A DNA stretch of 64,000 bases, taken from assembly GCF_947503385.1 (NCBI RefSeq), contig NZ_CANNDO010000001.1, positions 1 through 64,000 on the forward strand. The letters run 5' to 3'. This document shows, one piece after another, positions 47,527-56,882 of this stretch (position 1 is its first letter; every line of letters starts with the position of its first letter). This stretch comes from an uncultured Tateyamaria sp. (lineage in GTDB: Bacteria; Pseudomonadota; Alphaproteobacteria; Rhodobacterales; Rhodobacteraceae). The notes under the pieces were generated by a model. That model ran no database searches and was not told the DNA's origin. It saw only the letters and a list, made by a program, of their open reading frames with translations. Made by a program: the position numbers and the translations under genes.

Positions 47527-48027
47527 ATGAGCATGGATCGCAATTTCGCGCGCCGCGTGGTGCAGGTTTTGGGCTTTTCCCTGATGTTGGGCATCGCAGG
47601 GTGTGGCCTGCGGTTTGGGTCGAATAACTCTGGCCCTGCCGAGTTGGACCCCGATATCGCGCGCGAACAGACCGGCGGTGCAGGCACCACCATTCAGGAA
47701 GCATTGGCCAACCGCCGCAACGAAGAACGGATTGTACAGGTCAACCGCTATATCTGGACCGCCTCGCTGCAAGTGCTGAATTTCCTGCCTATTCAAGAGG
47801 TCGACCCCTATACAGGCGTCATCATCACCGGCTTTGGCACCCCGCCCGGCGGCGGCAATGCCTACCGCGCCACGGTTCTGATCCAGGACCCCGCGCTTGA
47901 TGCGCGCTCGCTCAATGTGGCCTTGCAGACACGCCGTGGTCCGGCCAGTGCCGCCACTGTGCGCGCTGTCGAGGACGCGATCCTAACCCGCGCGCGCCAG
48001 TTGCGCATCGCTGACGGCGGTCGCTAG
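47527..48027 (+). CDS. DUF3576 family lipoprotein
   Basis: 166 residues. A signal peptide with lipobox GIAGC is followed by a domain typical of DUF3576: VNRYIWTASLQVLNFLPIQE, VDPYTGVIITGFGTPPGGG, then YRATVLIQDPALDARSLNVA and a C-terminal RARQLRIADGGR. It is an exported, probably outer-membrane lipoprotein of unknown role. The start at 47527 is preferred; ATG 47533 or 47512 are possible. It precedes leuS-lptE-holA but is separated from them by a strong terminator. Confidence 0.83.
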   Translation: MSMDRNFARRVVQVLGFSLMLGIAGCGLRFGSNNSGPAELDPDIAREQTGGAGTTIQEALANRRNEERIVQVNRYIWTASLQVLNFLPIQEVDPYTGVIITGFGTPPGGGNAYRATVLIQDPALDARSLNVALQTRRGPASAATVRAVEDAILTRARQLRIADGGR

Positions 48028-48063
48028 CCCCTTTCCGACCCTGCGTTTCCCCACTAAGAACAC

Positions 48064-48088
48064 CGCCGGGCCCACGCCCGGCGTTTTT
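48064..48088 (+). terminator. Rho-independent terminator after the DUF3576 gene
   Basis: A perfect 8-bp stem (CGCCGGGC 48064-48071 / GCCCGGCG 48076-48083, loop CCAC) is followed by TTTTT. It lies just upstream of leuS. Confidence 0.92.
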
Positions 48089-48120
48089 CGTTTCACAAAC
48101 CGCGCAAGAGATTCAGTTTC

Positions 48121-50658
48121 ATGGCCACCTACACCCCGTCCGAGATCGAAGCCCGCTGGCAGCAAGCCTGGGACAAGGCTGACGTGTTCAAAGCGCGCCG
48201 CAGTGCGGACAAGCCGAAATACTATGTGCTTGAGATGTTCCCCTATCCGTCGGGGCGCATCCATATGGGGCACGTGCGCAACTACACGATGGGCGACGTG
48301 ATCGCGCGCTACAAGATGTCGACAGGCCATAACGTGCTTCACCCCATGGGCTGGGACGCATTCGGGATGCCTGCGGAAAACGCAGCCATGGCCATTGGCG
48401 GCCATCCCAAGACGTGGACATATGACAATATCGCGGACATGCGCAGCCAGATGAAGCCGTTGGGCCTGTCCATCGACTGGTCCCGCGAGTTTGCCACCTG
48501 TGACCCGGAATATTACGGCCAGCAGCAGGCGCTGTTCCTCGACTTTCTGGAAAAGAGGCTGGTCTATCGCAAGAACGCGCAGGTGAACTGGGACCCGGTG
48601 GATATGACCGTGCTGGCCAACGAGCAGGTGATTGACGGCAAGGGCTGGCGGTCGGGCGCGGAGGTCGAGCGGCGCGAGTTGACGCAGTGGTTTTTCAAGA
48701 TCTCCGACATGGCGGGCGAATTGAAGGACGCGCTGGCCGGGCTCGACAATTGGCCCGCCAAGGTGCGGCTGATGCAGGAGAACTGGATCGGCGAAAGCCG
48801 CGGGATCGAGATCACGTTCCACCGGACGGATGGGAATGGCACGATCCAGTGTTATTCGACCCGTCCCGACACGATGCGCGGCGCGTCCTTTATCGCGATT
48901 GCGCCGGACCATCCGGTGGCGAAGGCGCTGGAGGCCGACAAACCTGAACTGGCCGCCTTTATCGACGAATGCCGCAAGATGGACACGACCGAGGCGGCGA
49001 TGGAAAAGGCCGAGAAAAAGGGCATCGATACGGGCCTGACTGTGCGCCACCCCGTTTATGACGATGTGGAGCTGCCGGTGTGGATCGGCAACTTTGTCCT
49101 GATGGATTACGGCACGGGCGCGGTCTTTGGCTGCCCGGCGCATGATCAGCGCGATCTGGATTTTGCCCGGAAATACGACCTGCCGGTGCGCAACGCGTTT
49201 TTTATGCCCGGTGACACGACCGAGGTCGGGGACGAGGCACTTGTACCTGCGAAGACGGAAAAAGTGTCCTTCATCGACCATTTCGCGGGCATCGCTGACG
49301 TCACAAGTCAGGAGGCGATTGACGCGACGATTGACTGGTTCGAGGCCAAGGGGCTGGGCGTTGGCCAGACGCAGTACCGGCTGCGCGACTGGGGTCTCAG
49401 CCGTCAACGCTATTGGGGTTGCCCGATTCCGGTGGTGCATTGCGACACCTGCGGAGTGGTGCCGGAAAAGAAAGAAAACCTACCCGTTGTGCTGCCGGAT
49501 GATGTGACATTTGACGTCCCCGGCAACCCGCTCGACCGGCACCCGACATGGCGCGATGTGTCCTGCCCGTCCTGTGGCAAACCCGCGCGGCGCGAGACGG
49601 ACACGATGGACACGTTCGTGGATTCCTCGTGGTACTTTGCCCGCTTCACCGCCCCGCGGGCCGACACGCCCACCGATCTGGACGACGCGGCCTACTGGAT
49701 GAATGTGGACCAGTATATCGGCGGCATCGAACACGCGATCCTGCACTTGCTCTACTCCCGCTTCTTTGCGCGGGCCATGCGGATCACCGGCCACCTGCCC
49801 CAAGGGTGTGAGGAACCTTTTGACGCGCTCTTTACCCAAGGGATGGTCACGCACGAGATCTACCAGACGCGCGACGACAAGGGCCGCCCGGTGTACCACC
49901 TGCCCGAAGACGTGACAGACGGAAAACTGGCCGATGGCACGGCGGTGGAGATCATCCCCTCGGCCAAGATGTCGAAATCCAAGAAAAACGTGGTCGACCC
50001 GCTGGGCATCATCGCAAGCTACGGCGCGGACACCGCGCGCTGGTTTGTGCTGAGCGACTCGCCCCCGGAACGGGACGTGGAGTGGACTGCCTCGGGCGCA
50101 GAGGCCGCCTACAAACATCTCAGCCGCGTCTGGACCCTGTGCGACCGGATCGCGGCGATGGACGCAGGTGCCAAGGGTGAGGGCGACGACGATCTGCTGC
50201 GCGCGATGCACGCCTGCATCCACGATGTCACGATGGGCGTCGAATCCTTTGGCTTTAACGCCGCCATTGCCAAGCTCTATGGCTTTACCGCTGTGCTGTC
50301 GAAATCCAAGGCGCGCCACGCAGCCCAGCGTGAGGCGATCATGACGCTGGCGCAGCTGATGGCACCGATGACACCGCATCTGGCCGAAGATATCTGGGCG
50401 CATCAGGGCGGTGAGGGCCTGATCATCCACGCGCCGTGGCCTGTCGCGGACGAGGCGATGCTGAAATCCGACACCGTTACACTGCCCATTCAGGTCAACG
50501 GCAAACGTCGGGGCGAATTGACCGTGCCTGCCGATATGGACAAGGCAGAGGTTGAAAAAGCCGCGCTGGCGACCGAAGCTGTGACACGGGCGCTCGACGG
50601 CGGGCAGCCCAAGAAGGTCATCGTGGTCCCGGGTCGCATCGTCAATGTCGTGGTATAA
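48121..50658 (+). CDS. leuS: Leucyl-tRNA synthetase
   Basis: 845 residues of class I synthetase. The HIGH motif reads [20 protein letters not shown] near residue 45. The CP1 editing domain lies around 225-420 ([20 protein letters not shown]). A zinc-type [11 protein letters not shown] segment and the KMSKS motif [13 protein letters not shown] near residue 620 follow, then the anticodon-binding helices. It charges tRNA-Leu. It is the first gene of leuS-lptE-holA, whose members overlap. Confidence 0.97.
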   Translation: MATYTPSEIEARWQQAWDKADVFKARRSADKPKYYVLEMFPYPSGRIHMGHVRNYTMGDVIARYKMSTGHNVLHPMGWDAFGMPAENAAMAIGGHPKTWTYDNIADMRSQMKPLGLSIDWSREFATCDPEYYGQQQALFLDFLEKRLVYRKNAQVNWDPVDMTVLANEQVIDGKGWRSGAEVERRELTQWFFKISDMAGELKDALAGLDNWPAKVRLMQENWIGESRGIEITFHRTDGNGTIQCYSTRPDTMRGASFIAIAPDHPVAKALEADKPELAAFIDECRKMDTTEAAMEKAEKKGIDTGLTVRHPVYDDVELPVWIGNFVLMDYGTGAVFGCPAHDQRDLDFARKYDLPVRNAFFMPGDTTEVGDEALVPAKTEKVSFIDHFAGIADVTSQEAIDATIDWFEAKGLGVGQTQYRLRDWGLSRQRYWGCPIPVVHCDTCGVVPEKKENLPVVLPDDVTFDVPGNPLDRHPTWRDVSCPSCGKPARRETDTMDTFVDSSWYFARFTAPRADTPTDLDDAAYWMNVDQYIGGIEHAILHLLYSRFFARAMRITGHLPQGCEEPFDALFTQGMVTHEIYQTRDDKGRPVYHLPEDVTDGKLADGTAVEIIPSAKMSKSKKNVVDPLGIIASYGADTARWFVLSDSPPERDVEWTASGAEAAYKHLSRVWTLCDRIAAMDAGAKGEGDDDLLRAMHACIHDVTMGVESFGFNAAIAKLYGFTAVLSKSKARHAAQREAIMTLAQLMAPMTPHLAEDIWAHQGGEGLIIHAPWPVADEAMLKSDTVTLPIQVNGKRRGELTVPADMDKAEVEKAALATEAVTRALDGGQPKKVIVVPGRIVNVVV

Positions 50659-51112
50659 ATCAGCGTTTCTTTGTCTGGCTCTGGCCGCCTGCGGGTTCAC
50701 CCCCGTTTACGGCCCCGAAGGCGCGGGCAGCGCGTTGCAGAACCGCGTGCTGGTGGACCCACCCATTGACCGCCAGGGGTTTTTGCTGGTGCGACGGCTG
50801 GAGGACCGGCTGGGCCGGACGGGCGATGCCGCCTACCGCCTGTCCGTTGATCTGTCGATCACACAGGAAGACAGGGCGATTGATCCTGATGGCGATATCC
50901 GCCGTCTGCACCTTATCGGCATGGCCACCTATAAATTGACCGACGCGGCGACCGGCGCGGTTATAAGTGCGGATTCAGTCGATGATTTTGTCGGCTATTC
51001 GGCCACGGGCACGACGGTGGCGACACTGGCCGCGCGCCGCGATGCTCAGGAACGTCTGATGACGATCCTTGCCGACCAGATTGTGCTGCAATTGCAGGCC
51101 AGCGCGCTGTGA
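50645..51112 (+). CDS. lptE: LPS-assembly lipoprotein LptE
   Basis: 155 residues. The lipobox LALAAC starts the mature protein [20 protein letters not shown], the usual alphaproteobacterial LptE opening. Further segments are [20 protein letters not shown] and [20 protein letters not shown]. It plugs the LptD barrel and helps insert lipopolysaccharide in the outer membrane. It overlaps leuS by 14 bases and holA by four. Confidence 0.9.
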   Translation: MSWYKSAFLCLALAACGFTPVYGPEGAGSALQNRVLVDPPIDRQGFLLVRRLEDRLGRTGDAAYRLSVDLSITQEDRAIDPDGDIRRLHLIGMATYKLTDAATGAVISADSVDDFVGYSATGTTVATLAARRDAQERLMTILADQIVLQLQASAL

Positions 51113-52110
51113 AACTGTCGACTGGACAGGCCAATGCCTATTTCGCCAAGCCGGACGCAGGGGCCACCGGCCTGTTGATCTACGGATCGGATGCGATGCG
51201 CGTGGCGCTGAAGCGGCAAGAGGTCGTGGCGGCCCTGATCGGACCGCAGGGCGAGGAAGAAATGCGCCTGACCCGCATCGCCGCCGCCGATCTGCGCAAG
51301 GACCCTGCGCAATTGATGGACGCGATCAAGGCCATCGGATTTTTCCCCGGACCGCGCGTGGCGCTGGTCGAGGATGCAAATGATACGGTTGGACCCATCA
51401 TCACCGATGCGTTGGTGGAGTGGGCGACAGGCGACGCGCAGATTGTTGTGACGGCAGGCAACCTCAAGCCCACATCGAAACTGCGCAAGGCGTTCGAGGC
51501 GCATCCGACCGCACTTGCCGCCGCGATCTATGACAACCCGCCAACCCGCGACGAGATCGAGCGTGATCTGGCTGCCGCAGGGATCGTGAACCCGCCGCAA
51601 GAGGCGATGCACCAGTTGATGGACCTTGCCCGCGCGCTGGAACCGGGGGATTTCCGGCAAACGCTGGAAAAGATTGGCCTTTACAAGCGCGGCGATGACA
51701 CGCCCCTGACCGGTGCCGATATCGAAGCCTGCGCGCCCGCCTCTATCGAGGCGGCGGTGGATGACGTGTTGCTGGTGGTGGCGGACGGCAATGCAACGGC
51801 GATAGGCCCGGTGATGCAGCGCTTGCAGGCGCAGGGCGTGAACGCGGTAACGCTGTGCATCGGTGCGATGCGCCATTTTCGCAGCCTGCACCGTGCGGCG
51901 ACCGACACGTCGGGCCGCCCGCAAATCTGGGGCCCGCACCGCGACCGGATGCTGGCGCAGGCGCGCAAATGGGGACCGGTCAAACTTGAAACCGCGTTGA
52001 CCGTGTTGACCGACACCGATCTGCAATTGCGCAGCGCGGGCCAGAACGCACCTGCATTGGCACTGGTGGAGCGGGCGTTTATCCGGCTGGCCATGCTGGG
52101 CGCCCGGTAG
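51109..52110 (+). CDS. holA: DNA polymerase III delta subunit
   Basis: 333 residues of the HolA family. The N-terminal region includes GLLIYGSDAMRVALKRQEVV, where E. coli HolA has its degenerate ATPase domain. Further segments are FFPGPRVALVEDANDT and a helical C-terminal collar. It belongs to the clamp loader that puts the sliding clamp on DNA. The GTG start overlaps the lptE stop. leuS-lptE-holA is a conserved order in proteobacteria. Confidence 0.9.
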   Translation: MKLSTGQANAYFAKPDAGATGLLIYGSDAMRVALKRQEVVAALIGPQGEEEMRLTRIAAADLRKDPAQLMDAIKAIGFFPGPRVALVEDANDTVGPIITDALVEWATGDAQIVVTAGNLKPTSKLRKAFEAHPTALAAAIYDNPPTRDEIERDLAAAGIVNPPQEAMHQLMDLARALEPGDFRQTLEKIGLYKRGDDTPLTGADIEACAPASIEAAVDDVLLVVADGNATAIGPVMQRLQAQGVNAVTLCIGAMRHFRSLHRAATDTSGRPQIWGPHRDRMLAQARKWGPVKLETALTVLTDTDLQLRSAGQNAPALALVERAFIRLAMLGAR

Positions 52111-52136
52111 GGCCAGACAAGCGGCGCTGGTGGCCA

Positions 52137-52177
52137 CCCGGCCCTCCGGGGGGGATCTTTTGGGGACAGAGACGGGG
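52137..52177 (+). repeat. Dispersed GGACAGAGACGGGG-tailed repeat, copy 2
   Basis: CCCGGCCCTCCGGGG, then a T-rich stretch and GGGGACAGAGACGGGG, just after the holA stop. It matches copy 1 at 44180-44220 with few differences, and both lie after plus-strand genes. Confidence 0.65.
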
Positions 52178-52215
52178 CGGACGGCGCACCTGGTCCAGCC
52201 TGTGCCCGCGAAATG

Positions 52216-52650
52216 TCAGCCGCTGTCGCCGCCGAACATCTCAAGCACTTGCGCTTCGGTCATCTGGTTTCGGTCGTCACCGGCAAAGCTGTAGACATCC
52301 GGTTTGAGGTCGATGAACAATTCCCCCGTAAACGGGATGCCGTTCGCATCATCCAGCGTCCCCAGCCCCACATGCATGTCGCCCTGCATCGGGCCGGGGG
52401 CCGTGACACGGTAGAACAGGTTACCGCCACAGGTTTTGCAAAACGCCCGCTCCGCCCATGGGGAGGATGTGAAGGTGGTCAGGTTCTCTTGGCCCTCAAG
52501 GGTCAGGCCACCGGCGGGGACGGCCACGCTCATGAACACGCCACCCGACCATTTGCGGCACATGCCGCAGTGGCAGGCACCGGTTTCGGTGACGGGAGAT
52601 GTGATTGTGTAGCGCACCGCGCCGCAAACGCATGATCCAGTGTGAGACAT
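52216..52650 (-). CDS. GFA family (glutathione-dependent formaldehyde-activating-like) zinc protein
   Basis: 144 residues with all GFA/CENP-V zinc cysteines: GSCVCGAVRY, ACHCGMCRKWSG and AFCKTCGGNLFY. Family members with this fold include Gfa, which was proposed to help formaldehyde react with glutathione. A C1-related role would suit an organism with a serine cycle, but GFA proteins are abundant and mostly uncharacterised, so I leave the function open. Confidence 0.87.
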   Translation of the reverse strand: MSHTGSCVCGAVRYTITSPVTETGACHCGMCRKWSGGVFMSVAVPAGGLTLEGQENLTTFTSSPWAERAFCKTCGGNLFYRVTAPGPMQGDMHVGLGTLDDANGIPFTGELFIDLKPDVYSFAGDDRNQMTEAQVLEMFGGDSG

Positions 52651-52778
52651 GTGAACTCCTTTGCTATGGCTCGTGTCAGCCTAGGCCCGCCCCGTGACAG
52701 AATTTGTCAGCAAGGCGGCGTTGCCCTGCCCCGCCTTGCCTGACATTGTATCCCAAATCCGACGAAAGGGAGCCGCCC

Positions 52779-53363
52779 ATGTATCGCGTCATCGGCACAG
52801 CCAAAAGCCGCGCATTCCGCGTCATGTGGATGCTGGAGGAACTGGGCCAACCCTATGAGGTGGAACCGGCCTTGCCGCAGACGGACGACATCCGGCGCTA
52901 CAACCCGCTGGGCAAGATCCCGGCACTGGTGGATGGCGATGCGGTGCTGACCGATTCCGTGGCGATCATGACCTATCTTGCGGACAAGCATAGCGGCATG
53001 ACCGCCCCCGCTGGCACGCCAGAGCGGGCGCGGCAGGATGCGATGACCCTGTGGCTGGTGGATGAGATGGATGCCTTGCTCTGGACGGCGGCCAAGCACA
53101 GCTTTGTGCTGCCGGAAAAGCTGCGCGTGCCAGAGGTGAAACCCACGGTGAAAGCGGAGTTCGCACGCAATGCGGACCGGCTGGCGGGGATGCTGCGGGG
53201 TGATTTCCTGATGGGGGATGTGCCGAGCCTGCCCGACATCCTGGCCAGCCATTGTCTGGGTTGGTCGCTTGTGGCGAAATTCGACCCCCTGCCCGACAGC
53301 ATCAAGCCCTACACCAAACGCCTGCGCGAACGGGACGCCTACAAGGCCGCCGCAGCGAGGTAG
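52779..53363 (+). CDS. Glutathione S-transferase family protein
   Basis: 194 residues. The N-terminal thioredoxin-like domain has MYRVIGTAKSRAFRVMWMLE, the cis-Pro region NPLGKIPALVDGD and the glutathione-binding LTDSVAIMTYLADKH. The C-terminal helical domain begins about residue 85. It probably conjugates or reduces electrophiles with glutathione. The ATG at 52779 starts the conserved fold; the frame upstream to 52704 is unconserved. Its last 25 bases overlap the convergent flavoprotein gene. Confidence 0.87.
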   Translation: MYRVIGTAKSRAFRVMWMLEELGQPYEVEPALPQTDDIRRYNPLGKIPALVDGDAVLTDSVAIMTYLADKHSGMTAPAGTPERARQDAMTLWLVDEMDALLWTAAKHSFVLPEKLRVPEVKPTVKAEFARNADRLAGMLRGDFLMGDVPSLPDILASHCLGWSLVAKFDPLPDSIKPYTKRLRERDAYKAAAAR

Positions 53364-54517
53364 TCAACCGCGCCCTGCCCTGCCCTGCGGCCCGTCGCGA
53401 GACAGGCCGTGAGCAGATAGCCCCCGGTGGGTGCTTCCCAGTCCAGCATTTCGCCGGCGCAGAAGACGCCCGGTCTGTCCTGCACCATCAGGTGATCGTC
53501 AAGCGCGGTCATCGGCACCCCGCCCGCGGTCGAGATCGCCTCGTCCATCGGGCGCAGGCCGTCATGGGCCACGGTCAGTTTCTTGAGCCGCCGCGCCAGT
53601 TGCAGCGGCCCGTCGGGCAGCGGACGGCCCCATTCCTGCAACAGCGCGATTTTAACAGGATCGAGGCGGAGCGTCTTGCGCAGGTGGTTCGACAGGCTCG
53701 CCTTGCCGCGCGGTCTGGACAGGCGGGCGGCAACGTCGTCGACGCTCAGGTCCGGCAAGAGGTCCAGCGTCAGCCGCCCCCCCTTACGCACGCCCCGTGA
53801 CACGGTATAGATGCCGCCGCCTTCGAGACCCTTGGCCGACAGAACCGCCTCGCCGCGCGACCGGTGCGGCCCGGCGCGCCAAGCCACGCCCTTGAGCGGG
53901 GTGCCAAGGTGGCGGGCCATGTGATCGGACCATTCAACGCGCAGCGCCGCGTTGGCCGGGGCAAACGGTGTGATCTCGGAACCGATCCAACCGGCCCACG
54001 CACCATCGGAGCCAAGGCGCGCCCAGCTGGCCCCGCCACACGCCAGAATGGTGGCATCCGCAGTAACGCCAAGCGGCCCGGACGGCGTATCAAAGCACAG
54101 CCCTTTGCCAGCCCAACCGGTCCAGCGGTGGCGCGTGTGGGTCTGCACTCCAAGCGTCTGCAATCGGCCCAGCCACGCGCGCAAGAGCGGTGACGCTTTC
54201 ATCACAACAGGAAAGACGCGGCCCGTCGTGCCGGTGAACACCTGCTGGCCCAACCCTTCGGCCCACGCAACGATTGCGGCATTGTCAAAGGCGTGCAGGG
54301 CCGGGGCCAGCGCCGCCTGCGCCTCTGCATATCGCGGCAAAAGGTCGGGCATAGGTTCGGCATGGGTCAGGTTGAGGCCGGATTTGCCTGCCATCAGGAA
54401 TTTGCGCCCGAGGCTTGGCTTGGCCTCGTACAGGTCCACCGCATGACCTGCGCCCGCCACCACCTCTGCGGCGGCAAGGCCCGCAGGCCCGCCGCCAATC
54501 ACCGCGACGCGGCTCAT
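53339..54517 (-). CDS. HI0933-like NAD(P)/FAD-dependent oxidoreductase
   Basis: 392 residues. The FAD-binding loop VAVIGGGPAGLAAAEVVAGA is at the N-terminus, followed by GRKFLMAGKSGLNLTHAEP, which is diagnostic of the HI0933/YhiN flavoprotein family. ATILACGGASWARLGSDG lies in the middle. The C-terminal ...VFCAGEMLDWEAPTGGYLL completes the FAD site. The reaction is unknown. It overlaps the mechanosensitive channel gene downstream by ATGA. Confidence 0.9.
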   Translation of the reverse strand: MSRVAVIGGGPAGLAAAEVVAGAGHAVDLYEAKPSLGRKFLMAGKSGLNLTHAEPMPDLLPRYAEAQAALAPALHAFDNAAIVAWAEGLGQQVFTGTTGRVFPVVMKASPLLRAWLGRLQTLGVQTHTRHRWTGWAGKGLCFDTPSGPLGVTADATILACGGASWARLGSDGAWAGWIGSEITPFAPANAALRVEWSDHMARHLGTPLKGVAWRAGPHRSRGEAVLSAKGLEGGGIYTVSRGVRKGGRLTLDLLPDLSVDDVAARLSRPRGKASLSNHLRKTLRLDPVKIALLQEWGRPLPDGPLQLARRLKKLTVAHDGLRPMDEAISTAGGVPMTALDDHLMVQDRPGVFCAGEMLDWEAPTGGYLLTACLATGRRAGQGAVDYLAAAAL

Positions 54518-55845
54518 TCCGGCATCGGCGGCAGCGGGCCTTTGAATTCGACCGTGCGGTGGGGATAGGGGATCGCGATGTCGTTGTCCTTGAGCGCGTT
54601 CCAGATGAGGAACAGCACGTCGGAGGTATATTTCTTGGACCCGTCGTCGATCCCGTTCACCCAGAACTCAACGGCAAAGTCGATGCCACTGTCACCAAAG
54701 CCGCGCAATTCGCAATCGGGCGGAAACGGCTGGTCCAGCACTTCGGGGTGCGTGGACACCGCTGCTTCGATGATGGCGGGTACGGCGTTGATGTCGGTGT
54801 CGTAACTGACCGAGAACGGGGCCTCGTAGCGGTTGGCAGAGCCTGAATCGGAATAGTTGACCACCCGCGTGGTAATGAAATCCTCATTCGGGACCACGAT
54901 CCAGCGGCCATCGAACGTCTCGAGGATTGCAGCGCGGGCCGTCATCTTGACGATGGTGCCCGCCTCGCCACCATCGAGTTCCACATAGTCACCCACGGTC
55001 GCCTGCCCCTCGACCAGCAGGATCACGCCCGAGATGAAATTCGACGCAATTTTCTGGAGGCCAAAGCCCAAGCCCACGCCAATGGCGCCCCCCAGCACGG
55101 CAAGCGCCGACAGGTTGATGCCCATGATGTTCATCAACACAAGGAAGGCGACGGCAAAGATCAGGAATTCTACCGCTTTGGCCAGCAGTTGCCGCAGGGA
55201 CGGGCGCATTTCGTCCTGTTTGCTGATGAATTCGGTCGATTGGCTGTTGGACCATTGGCCCAGCCAAAAGATGATGCCGCCGACCACAACGAATTGCAGC
55301 AGCCACAGCAGGTTGAAGGACAGGTTGCCCAAAGGCACCACAGTTGCCTCAAGCCGACCGGCGGCCGGTCCCAGCAGGCCAACCGCATAAAGCGCCGCCA
55401 GCGGGATCAGCACGTAGCGACCCAACAGTTTCAGGAATGGTTCTGCGAGGATGTCACGCACCAGCGCGCGCACGGCGAGGAACAGGAACACCCGTTTGCC
55501 AAAGGCGATCACCGCGCCGCTGTCAAAGATCGACCGCACCACGGTTTCGCCAATGCCGGTAAAGACATAGGCCAGCAGCGGCAAAAGCAGCGGCAGGAAC
55601 TGCGCGACAAAGCGGCGGGCACGGGCGATGGGCGTTTCCGCCTCTCCCGGATCAAGGATGCGCGACAGGAACGGTTGCAGGCGGCGGTTGACCAGCACGG
55701 CAAGCACATAGGCCGCAAGCAGCAGGCCAAATTGCGACCATGCCGCCGGGCTCAGGAGCCAGCTGAGCGCAAGTTCCCAGCCTTGCAGCGCGTAGCCCGC
55801 GATCGTCTGAACGATCTCGGGCTGGCTCTCCAGATCAAACTCCAC
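54514..55845 (-). CDS. MscS-family mechanosensitive ion channel
   Basis: 443 residues. Several N-terminal membrane segments (for example QFGLLLAAYVLAVLVN, LPLLLPLLAYVFTGIGE) precede the MscS core. The pore-lining helix reads LSALAVLGGAIGVGLGFGLQ, followed by KIASNFISGVILLVEGQATV and GDYVELDGGEAGTIVKM. The C-terminal vestibule domain follows. It releases solutes on hypo-osmotic shock. The GTG start at 55845 has AGAGGTG just upstream and is preferred over the longer frame to 55920, which would overlap the divergent HNH gene start. Confidence 0.88.
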   Translation of the reverse strand: MEFDLESQPEIVQTIAGYALQGWELALSWLLSPAAWSQFGLLLAAYVLAVLVNRRLQPFLSRILDPGEAETPIARARRFVAQFLPLLLPLLAYVFTGIGETVVRSIFDSGAVIAFGKRVFLFLAVRALVRDILAEPFLKLLGRYVLIPLAALYAVGLLGPAAGRLEATVVPLGNLSFNLLWLLQFVVVGGIIFWLGQWSNSQSTEFISKQDEMRPSLRQLLAKAVEFLIFAVAFLVLMNIMGINLSALAVLGGAIGVGLGFGLQKIASNFISGVILLVEGQATVGDYVELDGGEAGTIVKMTARAAILETFDGRWIVVPNEDFITTRVVNYSDSGSANRYEAPFSVSYDTDINAVPAIIEAAVSTHPEVLDQPFPPDCELRGFGDSGIDFAVEFWVNGIDDGSKKYTSDVLFLIWNALKDNDIAIPYPHRTVEFKGPLPPMPE

Positions 55846-55919
55846 ACCGCACCTCTTGTCGTATGCACGTCCCGCAACACTTGTCACGGTGACCCACGCA
55901 AGTGCAAGAGACCGGTGCA

Positions 55920-56047
55920 ATGCCCGACCCGATATGCCCCTTGTGCGACCGCCCGATCCCGGCGGACGCCCCGCAAAGCCTGCACCACCTAATCCCCAAG
56001 CTCAAAGGGGGCAAGGGCGGGCCAACCGTTCTGCTGCATCACATCTG
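55920..56047 (+). pseudogene. HNH endonuclease gene, 5' half, split by the IS1595-type element
   Basis: The first 42 codons encode MPDPICPLCDRPIPADAPQS and then LHHLIPKLKGGKGGPTVLLH, with a CPLC zinc knuckle and the HH of the HNH motif. Reading then runs into the element and stops at a TAG within 15 bases. The last eight bases (CACATCTG, 56040-56047) are the left copy of the target-site duplication. Joined to 59649-59814 the gene is open throughout (97 residues, ...LLHHICHREVHATLTEAEL...), typical of small HNH proteins of this bacterial family. Because the frame is otherwise intact, the insertion looks recent. Confidence 0.9.
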
Positions 56048-56073
56048 CGGTATTAGGTAGCAAGCGCAACACG
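56048..56073 (+). repeat. Left terminal inverted repeat of the element (26 bp)
   Basis: Begins CGGTATTAGGTAGCAAGC and continues to GCGCAACACG. It is the exact reverse complement of 59615-59640. The next base differs. Confidence 0.95.
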
Positions 56074-56077
56074 TCGG

Positions 56078-56212
56078 ATTCACATCTCAGTCACACATCA
56101 GAACAAAGCCGGATTTTCGCCGATGCGGGCTACGGCTGTGAATGTGAAAATTAACACTTGCAGCATTCACATCCTGAGTATATCTAGGCCTCAGGATAGA
56201 AGGGCTGTGAAT
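56078..56212. promoter_or_regulatory. Repeated TGTGAAT/ATTCACA motifs upstream of the element's first gene
   Basis: ATTCACA occurs at 56078-56084 and 56165-56171, TGTGAAT at 56137-56143 and 56206-56212. The inner pair forms an inverted repeat, and the last copy ends just before the ATG at 56216. The spacing suggests operator sites for a repressor, possibly one encoded by the element. A related TGTGAAAAT occurs at 56143-56151 and 57113-57121. Confidence 0.5.
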
Positions 56213-56215
56213 CCC

Positions 56216-56752
56216 ATGAGCGAGCAAAGCATCATCACACGTCGCATCGAAGAGGTGAAGGCTGAGAGCGTTCGCCTTCGCGCTAAGTTGGCTGAGAACG
56301 ACAAGGAACTTGTTGAGCTGGAAACCGCTGCAAGTGTTATTGCGCGCCTTACAGGGGCAGAACGGCCTGAGACTGTCACGTCAGACGCAACGTCTACGTC
56401 GAAAGATGCAGTACGGGCAAAAAATGCAAAGCCGGAAGGCCTGCCTACGATGCCAGAATTGATCCTCATGGCGCTTAAGCAGGAAAAGCGGGCCATGGAG
56501 CCACGTGAAATCACTGAGGTTATTCGCCGCAATTGGTGGCCCGAAGTAGACGGTCAGAAGATTGGCAGCATCGTCTGGCGACTGAATAATCGCAAAGATA
56601 TTGAAAAGGTTGAGGGTACTTCGACATATCGTCTTCCCCAAATAAAAGAGGCCTCTGACACTGAACCTGGCCGGTCGCCGTCAGAGGCCTCGCTTTTCCC
56701 TGTTCCCGAAGCGAAGGGGCTTGAAAGCCAGCCTCGGGATGGTGGGACATGA
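56216..56752 (+). CDS. Element-borne coiled-coil / winged-helix-like protein
   Basis: 178 residues. Residues 8-45 are a charged coiled coil (RRIEEVKAESVRLRAKLAEN). After a polar linker, residues about 85-150 form a probable winged helix (PTMPELILMALKQEKRAMEP, then REITEVIRRNWWPEVDGQK, IGSIVWRLNNRKDIEKVEG). The tail is Pro/Ser-rich. The pattern of a start-end helix plus wing suggests DNA binding of the HARE/HTH type, as a regulator of the element or a host-interacting factor. No exact family is recognised. The ATG at 56216 lies behind AGAAGGG at rather long spacing. Confidence 0.7.
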   Translation: MSEQSIITRRIEEVKAESVRLRAKLAENDKELVELETAASVIARLTGAERPETVTSDATSTSKDAVRAKNAKPEGLPTMPELILMALKQEKRAMEPREITEVIRRNWWPEVDGQKIGSIVWRLNNRKDIEKVEGTSTYRLPQIKEASDTEPGRSPSEASLFPVPEAKGLESQPRDGGT

Positions 56753-56777
56753 GGAGGTAGTTAACCCTCTCTCATGG

Positions 56778-56849
56778 GGGCCGGGAAGTGGTTTCCGTTG
56801 CCGGGTTTGCACCGAGTGACGCGGGGTCCGACTCCCCGTCGGTCCACCA
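56778..56849 (+). other. tRNA-like sequence with T-arm, 3' acceptor strand and CCA (probably a tRNA fragment)
   Basis: The last 28 bases read like a tRNA 3' end: a T-stem CGGGG / CCCCG with loop TCCGACT, then TCGGTCC, A and CCA at 56847-56849. A 5' segment GGGCCGG at 56778 can pair with TCGGTCC (with G-U pairs), making 72 bases in all. The D-arm and anticodon arm do not fold convincingly, so a working tRNA is unlikely. A captured tRNA 3' end or a chance likeness are alternatives. The same stretch is open in one frame (ATG 56774 to TAG 56896, 40 codons) without a well-placed ribosome site. Confidence 0.4.
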
Positions 56850-56882
56850 TTGAGTTAGCAATACCTGGCATATATGTCAATA

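Noticed and set aside
46107-47627. A 506-codon plus-strand frame across porin 2
   Set aside because: It is antisense to the porin and shares long segments with another antisense frame over porin 1 only because the porins are duplicated.
47983-49440. A 485-codon minus-strand frame
   Set aside because: It is the complement of leuS and has no recognisable domain.
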